Positions 53,680-61,326 of a stretch of DNA of 64,000 bases are shown piece after piece. Position numbers and translations under genes: made by a program. This DNA comes from Clostridiales bacterium (GTDB taxonomy: Bacteria > Bacillota > Clostridia > Christensenellales > Aristaeellaceae), in NCBI GenBank assembly GCA_015056145.1, contig SVGY01000001.1, forward strand, positions 1 through 64,000, in the 5' to 3' direction. The notes under the pieces were generated by a model that saw only the letters and a program-made list of their open reading frames with translations, ran no database searches and was not told where the DNA came from. Position 1 is the first letter of the stretch. Every line of letters begins with the position of its first letter.

Positions 53680-55182
53680 TTACAGAGCGTTCTTCAGAGG
53701 AGTCAGATCAACAACATCGGTATCTGCAATGGCCTGGTACAGCTTGCCCAGCACCACTTTGAGTCCGCCCTCCACATCACTTTCTGCATTGAGGGGCATT
53801 ACCGGGTCGTGCACACTGAGGCGCAGCAGGAACCAGGCAGCATTGAGCTGATTGTCAATATCAAAGGAGATACGCACGCCTTCCCGGTTGTCGGGAGCGA
53901 TGTGCCAATCTTCCTGTTCAGTGGCATACTCCATCAGACGTTCGATTTCCTGGCGGGCAGCATTGGCAAAATCCTCAGCGACCACATTCAGGCGGATCTC
54001 GGCGCTTTCCACAGGCTCCTTAAGGCCATCCAACAACTTGCTGAGATTCTCGCCCTGCTGCTTCATCTGCATGGCTTTGATCAGCAACACAGTGACCAGA
54101 TACATACCGTCATCCAGGAAATGATTGCTGCGCAGGGCTGCGTGACCACTGGTCTCAATGGCCAGGGGGCAGTTGACGCCCGCCTCGTTGAGGCGCACAG
54201 CTTCGTCGATAACATTGCGGTAGCCTCTCTTGTAGCGATAGTGCTCGCCGCCCCATTCCTTGATAAAATCCGCAAGGCCGGAGGAAGTAACAGAGTCGGT
54301 TACGATCGTTGCACCGGGCATTTCTTCCAGCAGAATTGCGCTGATCATGGCGATAAGACGGTTACGGTTGATCTCCTTGCCGGTGTTGTCAACGATGGCA
54401 GCACGGTCGCAGTCCGCATCGAAAATCACGCCCAGATCGGCGCCCACTTTCAGCACGGCAGAAGAAATGGAAGCCATGGCATCCTTGTTTTCGGGGTTGG
54501 GAATATGGTTGGGGAAATGGCCGTCCGGCTCAAGGAACTGGCTGCCTTCCACCCATGCGCCCAGTTCTTCCAGCACATCGGCGTAGAAACCGCCTGCGCC
54601 GTTTCCTGCATCCACTACAACATGCAGGCCCAGCAGAGGTTTCTGCACTTCGGGCTGAATGCCGCCGATGATAAGATTTTGCAGATGCTTCTTGTAAGTG
54701 GGCAGGAAGGGGGTGGTAATAATCTGTCCCTTGGCAGGGCCGACTTCGCCCATCTCTGCAGCGATGGCCAAAACCTCGTCCAGTTCATGGAAGCCCAGGC
54801 CGCCTTCGGGCGTGAAGAACTTCAGTCCGTTGAGGTTCCAGGGATGATGGCTGGCGGTGATCATAATAGAGGCATCGGGCTGGAAGCCTTCCGTCATAAT
54901 GGCCATATACATGGCGGGGGTGGTGCACATGCCGTAATCAGCGGCAGTGGCGCCGGTGGAAACAATGCCTTCAGCAGTGGCCTTCAGCAGGTCGGGGCCG
55001 GAAAGACGGCTGTCCCGGCCAAGGGCCACGGTCATTTCTTCGGGCTTTTTGTTCAGGCTGGCTGCCATGAAGGTGGTAAAGGCAGCGCCGAGAATACGGG
55101 CTACATCCACGGTAAGCGTTGCATTTTCGCCAATGGCAACGCCACGAACATCCGAACCACTCTTTAATTTCTTAAAATCCAT
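53680..55182 (-). CDS. Phosphomannomutase/phosphoglucomutase
   Basis: A 500-residue alpha-D-phosphohexomutase that moves phosphate between C1 and C6 of hexoses. The phosphoserine loop is MITASHHP, the metal loop is DADCDRAAI, the sugar loop is IETSGHAALRSN and the phosphate-binding end holds DNREGVRISF. Glucose or mannose specificity is not decidable by eye. It lies 26 bases after the DUF2461 gene and has no promoter of its own. Confidence 0.93.
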   Translation of the reverse strand: MDFKKLKSGSDVRGVAIGENATLTVDVARILGAAFTTFMAASLNKKPEEMTVALGRDSRLSGPDLLKATAEGIVSTGATAADYGMCTTPAMYMAIMTEGFQPDASIMITASHHPWNLNGLKFFTPEGGLGFHELDEVLAIAAEMGEVGPAKGQIITTPFLPTYKKHLQNLIIGGIQPEVQKPLLGLHVVVDAGNGAGGFYADVLEELGAWVEGSQFLEPDGHFPNHIPNPENKDAMASISSAVLKVGADLGVIFDADCDRAAIVDNTGKEINRNRLIAMISAILLEEMPGATIVTDSVTSSGLADFIKEWGGEHYRYKRGYRNVIDEAVRLNEAGVNCPLAIETSGHAALRSNHFLDDGMYLVTVLLIKAMQMKQQGENLSKLLDGLKEPVESAEIRLNVVAEDFANAARQEIERLMEYATEQEDWHIAPDNREGVRISFDIDNQLNAAWFLLRLSVHDPVMPLNAESDVEGGLKVVLGKLYQAIADTDVVDLTPLKNAL

Positions 55183-55208
55183 TTTTCTTCCTCCTGCATT
55201 CGTCCTGC

Positions 55209-55904
55209 TTACACATCCAACTGGGAACGGGCTTCCTCTGCCACCGAGCAGAGCAGTTTATACATGGGTTTGAGTCTGAGAAAATCCTTTTTGACCATTT
55301 CGGAGATTTCCGGAGTATATACGGTGCGGAAAGGAACCTTCTCCCGGGTGATATAAATCTCTTTCATGGGATACAGCATAGCCAGCTGCAAAGGCAGCCC
55401 GTCCGGGGGTTTCATGCGCTGATAACGCTGCCCCTCCACAAGAAGATCCTTGCCTGGCAGCCTGCACTTTTTCAGCACAGACAGAACCTCGTCCGGTTTT
55501 TCCACCATCCGTTTACGAAGCATCTCCATGGCAGGGCGGTTGATCCCCCAGAAGCCAAGCCCCCACCCCACCGATTCAGGTGTAAGCTCAAACCAGTAGT
55601 TGATGGAGCCGTCCTTCTCCTCTGCCGCCTTGCGGAAGCAAAGCCAGAGATGATCCCGGTAGGGAGATTTATCCTTGGTAAAGCGTGTATCACGCCTGAG
55701 GCGGGCAAGGCACTTTACAGGCCGCACTTCCATATCAGGCGAAATGGAAAGCATTGTCTCGCTCAGGGATTCAATAAAGGAATAAAAGGGCTTCTTTACA
55801 TATTCCCGGTATTCCTTTTCGTGGGCGTGATAGAAGGCGCTGTCATTATGGAAACGGATGTCCAGAAAAAATCTGATCGTTTCCTCAGGAAAACCTTGAA
55901 ACAT
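55209..55904 (-). CDS. DUF2461 family protein
   Basis: A 231-residue protein of the DUF2461 (TIGR02453) family. Typical features are the FFLDIRFHNDSAFYHAHEKE start, the RLRRDTRFTKDKSPYRDHL centre and GWGLGFWGINRPAMEMLRKR. The function is unknown. GGGGAGAAGG precedes the ATG. It lies 24 bases after the CARDB-like gene and before the phosphohexomutase gene, so the three probably share a transcript. Confidence 0.88.
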   Translation of the reverse strand: MFQGFPEETIRFFLDIRFHNDSAFYHAHEKEYREYVKKPFYSFIESLSETMLSISPDMEVRPVKCLARLRRDTRFTKDKSPYRDHLWLCFRKAAEEKDGSINYWFELTPESVGWGLGFWGINRPAMEMLRKRMVEKPDEVLSVLKKCRLPGKDLLVEGQRYQRMKPPDGLPLQLAMLYPMKEIYITREKVPFRTVYTPEISEMVKKDFLRLKPMYKLLCSVAEEARSQLDV

Positions 55905-55928
55905 ATACCTTCTCCCCTATTGTATCGG

Positions 55929-58472
55929 TCAATTGTCGCTGCGGTAACGGGTGCGTCTTCTTACGCCGCCATCTGCCGCAGTATCGGCGGGATAACCTTC
56001 GGTGTAGGAAGCATCTCCCTGGGCGGGATCATAATAGGCGGCTTGCAGACCCTCATCCTCGGAGGCATAGGTATCGCCATAGCCGGCATCGTCGGGATAA
56101 TAGGCGCTGCCTGCATCCTGGGAATAATCGTCGTAATAGCTGTCCTCGCTGTACTGAGCCCACTGGGAATTCTGCTGGCCATAGGAGGAATCCCCGTAAG
56201 ATGCAGGCGAATAAGCGGTTTCCGGGTAGGAATCCTCTGCGTAGCTGTCGCTGGTATAGGCCGGCTCAGCATAGGTATCCTCTGCGTAGACGGGATCAGC
56301 GTAGTTTTCAGCACTGTATGCAGTTTCCTCTACAGCATCATCAGCGTAGCGAGCATCGTCGTTTTCTTCACCAGCATAAACGGCCTCGGTATAAGCCTGA
56401 CCGGGTTCGTCGGACATGTACTCGGTCTGCTCTGCCTCAAAGCTGAAACCGGTGTCATTTTGAAGCTGGTCGGTGTAGCCGTCGCTTTCATCACTGTACT
56501 GAGCCTCGGCTTCAGAATAGCCGCCGGCATAAAGCTCGTCATACTGAACAGCGCTTTGCGCAGGTTCATCAAAACTGAAAGAAGTCATTCCGTCTGCGGA
56601 ATCCTCGTCGTAGAGACCGCCCTTCATGGCGGAATAAGCAGGTTCTTCCGTCAGGTCGTCAGTATCTCGGGATGCAAAATCAGAAGAGGCAAAATCCCAG
56701 CCGGGTTCCTCGTCCCTGGGTTCACCAACGATGCGGCGGTTAGCCATCTGGGCTTCCTTCTGTTCGGGCGTCAATTCCCTGCGTTTTCTGGGATTGGCGG
56801 CCTGCTGTTCCTTTTCGGCACGTTCCCGTTCATCCAGGGAAGGAGTGCTGTAATCCCTGCGGCGGGCACGTTCCAGATGATCGTATGCGGCATCGGAAGC
56901 TTTTTTCTTATCAGCCCGGCGTTTGGTTGCCACTGCCAGAAGGCCGAGGCATGCAACACACAGCAGTGCCGAAATGATCATAATGGGGAAAACCCAACTG
57001 CGGATGGCTTTGGGCACAGTGCCCACGCTGGGATCAGAGCCGGGGATATAAGTTGCGGGTACGAAAGGTGCGGGAGTGGGCGTTTCCACAAAAGGCGTGG
57101 GCGTTGCGGGGGGCGGAGTGGGCGCATAGATAGCAATCTGCAGTTCATTACCGGCAAAGGTAAGCTCGTTTTCCAGCGGATCCTGGGCAACAACGGTAAA
57201 CTGATACTTGCCGGAATGGCTCAATGCAGTATCACGGTTCAGGGTACGGCTTTCGCCAGCAGGAATGGTCTCGAAGGAGGCCAGTTCCGTTTCGCCGTGC
57301 ATAACCCTGACCTTGTTGGCGGCCACGTTGCTGTCGTTGACAATCTGAAGGGTGAAGCGCACGTTGGCGGGATTGCCATAGGCCTCGGTTTTGTCTGCGG
57401 TGGCAACAACCGAAAGAGTCAGTGCATCTTCAGGATTGACAGCGGTAACATCCACCGTTTCGGTTCCGGTCACGCTTTCGTTGCCGGAAGCATCCATAGC
57501 GGTCACGGTGAACTGGTAACTGGCGGACTCCGTCAGGGTGATCTCCTTAGTGAGCACAAGCTCCTTGCCTGCTGCCAGCTGCTGGTTCGTGAACACATCA
57601 CCAAGAACGGGGTCGGTGACACGAATATCGCTGAAATCAATGGTACCATCATTTTTCAGGGTAAGGGTAAGGGTGATGACGCTGCCTGCAACGGCGCCCT
57701 TGGAGCTGGAAGTGAGCTTGGCGCTGATGGAAGAATTGCCGCAAAGAATCTGACGATCCTCCACCACATAGGCCTGCTTGTCGGTGCTTTCCTCAGAGAA
57801 ATAGGTGATGGTTGCACCGCTGGTCAGATTTTCTTCCCCCATGGTGAAAGCAAGTTTGATCTCCAGTTTTTTGCCGGGCTCCATGTCGGGCACGTCGTGA
57901 GTTTTACTGCTGATATCGGGGTTTTCGGTGAATTTGATATCCGTAAGCGTTACAGTACCGGCATTGGTGAGGGTATAACTAATTGTTCCCTCGGTGCCGG
58001 GCTTGGCCACCTGAGGCGTGATGGTGCGCTGCACCTGCAGAAGGGTGGCGGTGGCTTCCTTGAGCAGTTTGGCCTGAATAGGAGCGGTCTGCTCGTATTC
58101 CTGACCATCCTCCCCTACCTTGTAATATTTCATGGAGTAAGTAATCAGGCCATGATCCAGCATGTTCTGATCCACATTGCAGGTACCTGTCCAGGTATAG
58201 GTTTCTCCGGCTTTGAGCAAAAGCTCACCGCTGGTACCGAAATCCGCCACAGGCTGAAGCAGGTTATCATAGAGGGTCACGGGCTTGGTCAGATCCTGAT
58301 CCGTTATATTGGAAACGGAAATGGTCACCGTGATCTCCCCGGGAGCTGCCAAAAAGGCAGGATTCAGCTCCATTGTAGCAGTAACGGGGGCCGCTGCCGC
58401 AGCAAAACCTATGCCGCAGATCATCAGAGATGCAAGCAGCACACACAGGAACAGGAAAAAGCGTTTTGTCAT
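55929..58472 (-). CDS. Secreted/anchored protein with CARDB-like repeats, one membrane helix and a Tyr/Asp-rich tail
   Basis: An 847-residue protein. Residues 1-30 form a signal peptide (FFLFLCVLLASLMICGIGFA). About 30-470 hold four or so consecutive beta-sandwich domains of CARDB/DUF11 type (for example TISYTLTNAGTVTLTDIKFT and TLTLKNDGTIDFSDIRVTDP). A Pro/Thr stretch is followed by a membrane helix (SWVFPIMIISALLCVACLGL) at about 495-520 and a basic stop sequence. The remaining 320 residues are cytoplasmic and disordered, with dozens of Tyr, Asp, Glu and Ser (repeats like YAEDTYAEPAY) and a basic end (RRRTRYRSDN). Function unknown. The start at 58472 follows GGGAGGAA, 22 bases away with a hairpin between. 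Confidence 0.85.
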   Translation of the reverse strand: MTKRFFLFLCVLLASLMICGIGFAAAAAPVTATMELNPAFLAAPGEITVTISVSNITDQDLTKPVTLYDNLLQPVADFGTSGELLLKAGETYTWTGTCNVDQNMLDHGLITYSMKYYKVGEDGQEYEQTAPIQAKLLKEATATLLQVQRTITPQVAKPGTEGTISYTLTNAGTVTLTDIKFTENPDISSKTHDVPDMEPGKKLEIKLAFTMGEENLTSGATITYFSEESTDKQAYVVEDRQILCGNSSISAKLTSSSKGAVAGSVITLTLTLKNDGTIDFSDIRVTDPVLGDVFTNQQLAAGKELVLTKEITLTESASYQFTVTAMDASGNESVTGTETVDVTAVNPEDALTLSVVATADKTEAYGNPANVRFTLQIVNDSNVAANKVRVMHGETELASFETIPAGESRTLNRDTALSHSGKYQFTVVAQDPLENELTFAGNELQIAIYAPTPPPATPTPFVETPTPAPFVPATYIPGSDPSVGTVPKAIRSWVFPIMIISALLCVACLGLLAVATKRRADKKKASDAAYDHLERARRRDYSTPSLDERERAEKEQQAANPRKRRELTPEQKEAQMANRRIVGEPRDEEPGWDFASSDFASRDTDDLTEEPAYSAMKGGLYDEDSADGMTSFSFDEPAQSAVQYDELYAGGYSEAEAQYSDESDGYTDQLQNDTGFSFEAEQTEYMSDEPGQAYTEAVYAGEENDDARYADDAVEETAYSAENYADPVYAEDTYAEPAYTSDSYAEDSYPETAYSPASYGDSSYGQQNSQWAQYSEDSYYDDYSQDAGSAYYPDDAGYGDTYASEDEGLQAAYYDPAQGDASYTEGYPADTAADGGVRRRTRYRSDN

Positions 58473-58480
58473 GAAACATC

Positions 58481-58494
58481 GGGCAAAAATGCCC
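58481..58494 (-). promoter_or_regulatory. Hairpin between Shine-Dalgarno and start of the CARDB-like gene
   Basis: GGGCA-TTTT-TGCCC on the minus strand lies between GGGAGGAA (58495-58502) and the ATG (58472). If folded, it shortens the effective spacing from 22 to about 8 bases. Confidence 0.5.
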
Positions 58495-58586
58495 TTCCTC
58501 CCTTCGGGATGTTCCGCAAAAAACACGCAGCTGCCGTCTTTTTGCGGAGATGATATCTATAACATCAGCAACAGTTCATCTAACTA

Positions 58587-58615
58587 ATTTTATGGAAGAA
58601 AAACCCTGCTGTCAA
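58587..58615 (-). promoter_or_regulatory. Promoter for the CARDB-like gene
   Basis: Minus strand perfect TTGACA (58610-58615), 17 bases, TAAAAT (58587-58592). The leader to the ATG is about 110 bases. Confidence 0.72.
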
Positions 58616-58644
58616 GTTTTCCTTCTGCGCACAATGTAACAGTT

Positions 58645-61056
58645 TCAGTCCATCCGGAGGATCATCATTGCCTTGGGAAGCCCCTGCACCAGCGCCCGGA
58701 GCTGCTCTGCAGGAATGAACCCGTTCAGCGCTGCGGGTACAAACCAGTGGCAAAGGGCTGCATCTGCTGCTGCAAGAAACCCGCCCCGCACCTTGTGGGA
58801 GGCCACTTCGATAAAGCGACGCATTTCGCTCTGAGCGGCCTGGGAGAGGCCAAAGGAGCCGCTGTGCGCAATATTCCTGAGCTGCTGGAACCATTTTTCC
58901 GCCTCGGTGAGCAGGGGCTGGGAGTCCAGCCTGAGCGCATGGAAGGAATTGAGCGATGCGGGCGCAATGGTCTGAAACTCTTCCTTGCGGGCAAAACTGC
59001 GCCTTGCGGAGGTATGGATAGAAAGGATGGGATATTCGGGGAAGCTGTCCGCAGGCAACTGGCGGAGCTTCTTTTCTTCGATAAGATAAATCGTCTTGTG
59101 ACCGTAACCGGAAGGCCTTGCAGTGCCGAAGGGCTGAATGGAAACGGTGGGGGTACGGTTTCCATCCTCTTTGAGAAGGCTGGCAACTTCCAGGGAAAAA
59201 CCAGGCTCGGCAAAGGCACAGACGCTTTCCAGGCCAAGGCTTTCCATGGCAATGCGGGCAAAACGTGCTGCATCGGCCTCAGTGGGGGCAGAGAAGCATA
59301 CGCAGTCGCTGACAGCAAGATGGATCAGCAGGCTCATGGCTTCATCTTCGCTGATACCGTAACCGCCTTCATTCATATGCACACGCAGCAATTCCACCAT
59401 TTCCGCAGGCTCGTACTGCCGACCAATAACAGGGCTGAGAATAATGCGCTTCTCTCCTGCAGCAGAAATACCCTTGAGATGATTTAACACATATTCTTTG
59501 GTCATCTCTGCACTTTGCAGGCTGAGGGCTTCCATATCCGCAAGCAATTCTGCCTTGCTCTTTTCCAGAGAAGCCACTTCTGTCTTCAGTTTGTCAACGC
59601 CGGAGCGAAGCCGCTGGGAAAGGGCGGCAAGCACTTCTTCCCGGTACTTCTTTTCGTTATTTTTCGCAGTATCCAGCTGCATCAGCAGGCTCAGACGCTC
59701 TGCCTCAATCTCGGAAAACTGTTCCATGGCGGCGGCGGTTGCCTGGGTGCTGATACCGCTGCGGCGGAACAGATGCAGCATATCCGTCATAAAGCTTTCA
59801 TTTTCGGCAAACATGGAAATGGCCTGATTGCGCATTTCCGCATTCTGCCAGATGTAATCCACCGTGGTACGCAGGCTGTCGATGGGGTTTTCCACCACCA
59901 GATGACCACCGGCTTCCATGTTCTGGGTAAGCTGGGCTTCCACCACATGATGCACCGATTCGGGACGGGCGGTACTCTTGGTGATGGGCTTCACGCTGCG
60001 CTCCAGCGGAGTTCCCTTGAAATGGGCAGAAATCTGCTGCGGCTCCTCAAGGGGAGCGTCCTCTGCATCAAGGCGGTTGGCAGTGCTGCCCAACTCCTGC
60101 TCCAGGCGGGAAAGCTGCTGATCAAAGGTGAGCTGATCATCGAGAATATTCAGCCTTGCGCCAATGGGCAGGGCCGCATTTTCATCCATAACAGGTTTGG
60201 AGGAAATGTCAACAGGTTCCTCTTTGGCAAGTTTATGGCTTTTCTTCTCCTGGGGAACTTCCTGAGAGATCTCCGGATTTTCCTGCTTTTTAGGTAAAGC
60301 GGCCTTAGGCGGTTCGACAGTTTTCTTTTCCTGAACGACCGCTTTTTTCTCAGGCTGGACAGCAGGAGTTTCCTCCTGCTTTGCGGGGGACGCTTCGGGT
60401 TGTACCAAAGCAGCTTCCACAGGGGCATCCTCCCCGCTGCGATCCTTGCGGCGAAGTGCATTGCGCCGCTGACGGAGGTTCACAATGGCCTCTGGATTCC
60501 AGTAAAAGGTATGCTGGCCCTTGCCGGGGATTTCCGTTGTAGAAAGAAGGAAACTATCATTGCCGAAAGGCTTCAGGGAAGCCATGTCCACGCCGGCTGC
60601 CTGCGCCGCCTCCACGGGCCCGTAAAGCATTTTATCCTTGGAAATAACTACATTCTTTGTTAACACCTGGGAAACATCCTGGCCTTCAGTGATCACTTCG
60701 AGGCATCCCTCAGGAGCAAAATCGCAAATAACGTCGGAATAAATGGCGAAACGGTTGTTTTCGCCCTGTTCGGGGGCATAATTCCGGTTCTGGCGTACTT
60801 TGATCAGTTCCTTGCCATCGTGGTTTACCAGATGAATGGCGCAAAGGCCATTGATTTCGTGCATTCTGTCCTTGAAAGTGCTCTGTTCCCGCTTATCGGG
60901 AACAATGCGCAGGCTGCCTTCATCGGGAAATTCTTCCTGCCGCTTCTGAATCAATACGCCTTCACGGGTGCAAAGGGGAAAAACGCGAAAAATAACCCTC
61001 TGTTTATTATCTTCCTCCACAAAAGCCAGCGTAATGGTGCCGTTGATCTCCTGCAT
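58645..61056 (-). CDS. Large coiled-coil protein with a degenerate AAA-like segment, unknown function
   Basis: An 803-residue protein. The N-terminal 200 residues look like two beta-rich, globular segments of similar design (ITLAFVEEDNKQRVIFRVFP and LCAIHLVNHDGKELIKVRQ). A low-complexity Pro/Lys/Glu linker follows (about 205-350), then a long coiled coil (about 440-530). At about 585-605, VCFSAPTEADAARFARIA sits where an NTPase P-loop would be, but without Gly-Lys-Thr. The C-terminal 150 residues look globular. I take the ATG at 61056, with GTGGGG before it. No signal peptide or membrane helix is seen. It is preceded by a sigma-E-like promoter. I do not recognise the family. Confidence 0.75.
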   Translation of the reverse strand: MQEINGTITLAFVEEDNKQRVIFRVFPLCTREGVLIQKRQEEFPDEGSLRIVPDKREQSTFKDRMHEINGLCAIHLVNHDGKELIKVRQNRNYAPEQGENNRFAIYSDVICDFAPEGCLEVITEGQDVSQVLTKNVVISKDKMLYGPVEAAQAAGVDMASLKPFGNDSFLLSTTEIPGKGQHTFYWNPEAIVNLRQRRNALRRKDRSGEDAPVEAALVQPEASPAKQEETPAVQPEKKAVVQEKKTVEPPKAALPKKQENPEISQEVPQEKKSHKLAKEEPVDISSKPVMDENAALPIGARLNILDDQLTFDQQLSRLEQELGSTANRLDAEDAPLEEPQQISAHFKGTPLERSVKPITKSTARPESVHHVVEAQLTQNMEAGGHLVVENPIDSLRTTVDYIWQNAEMRNQAISMFAENESFMTDMLHLFRRSGISTQATAAAMEQFSEIEAERLSLLMQLDTAKNNEKKYREEVLAALSQRLRSGVDKLKTEVASLEKSKAELLADMEALSLQSAEMTKEYVLNHLKGISAAGEKRIILSPVIGRQYEPAEMVELLRVHMNEGGYGISEDEAMSLLIHLAVSDCVCFSAPTEADAARFARIAMESLGLESVCAFAEPGFSLEVASLLKEDGNRTPTVSIQPFGTARPSGYGHKTIYLIEEKKLRQLPADSFPEYPILSIHTSARRSFARKEEFQTIAPASLNSFHALRLDSQPLLTEAEKWFQQLRNIAHSGSFGLSQAAQSEMRRFIEVASHKVRGGFLAAADAALCHWFVPAALNGFIPAEQLRALVQGLPKAMMILRMD

Positions 61057-61079
61057 TGATTTAAACCCCACATTTCTAT

Positions 61080-61109
61080 ATTGAGTGCGTTCAAAAAAAT
61101 AAATATGAC
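61080..61109 (-). promoter_or_regulatory. Sigma-E-like promoter for the 803-residue protein
   Basis: Minus strand GTCATATT (61102-61109), 14 bases, CACTCAAT (61080-61087). This matches the Bacillus sigma-E pattern KMATATT-N14-CATACAMT fully at -35 and at six of eight positions at -10. No sigma-A promoter is seen here. Confidence 0.5.
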
Positions 61110-61239
61110 TGAATCATGAACACTTTCCAGTTTAATCTGTATTTGCCGATTCGTCAATACTTTGCGCTATATTGCTGCAAACATATTCCTTATTTTCTTT
61201 CTTTTTTGTGCAACGATTGTAAAGATGAACAAATTTGTA

Positions 61240-61268
61240 TTGACTTTTTAATATTTTCGTAATATATT
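61240..61268 (+). promoter_or_regulatory. Promoter for the secreted SH3/peptidoglycan-binding protein
   Basis: TTGACT (61240-61245), 17 bases, TATATT (61263-61268). Confidence 0.68.
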
Positions 61269-61273
61269 ACTTA

Positions 61274-61299
61274 CGGATTGAACCGGAGCGTTCAATCCG
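61274..61299 (+). promoter_or_regulatory. Hairpin at the 5' end of the SH3/PG-binding transcript
   Basis: CGGATTGAA (61274-61282) pairs perfectly with TTCAATCCG (61291-61299) around an 8-base loop, starting about six bases after the -10. It may be an operator or an mRNA-stabilising 5' stem. Confidence 0.5.
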
Positions 61300-61326
61300 A
61301 TTTTACCTGAAAAGGAGAGAGTGACG

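Noticed and set aside
55650-58553. A 967-codon open frame on the plus strand
   Set aside because: It is antisense to the CARDB-like and DUF2461 genes. Its Gly/Ile-rich translation is what the Tyr/Asp-rich tail gives when read backwards, and it has no ribosome binding site.
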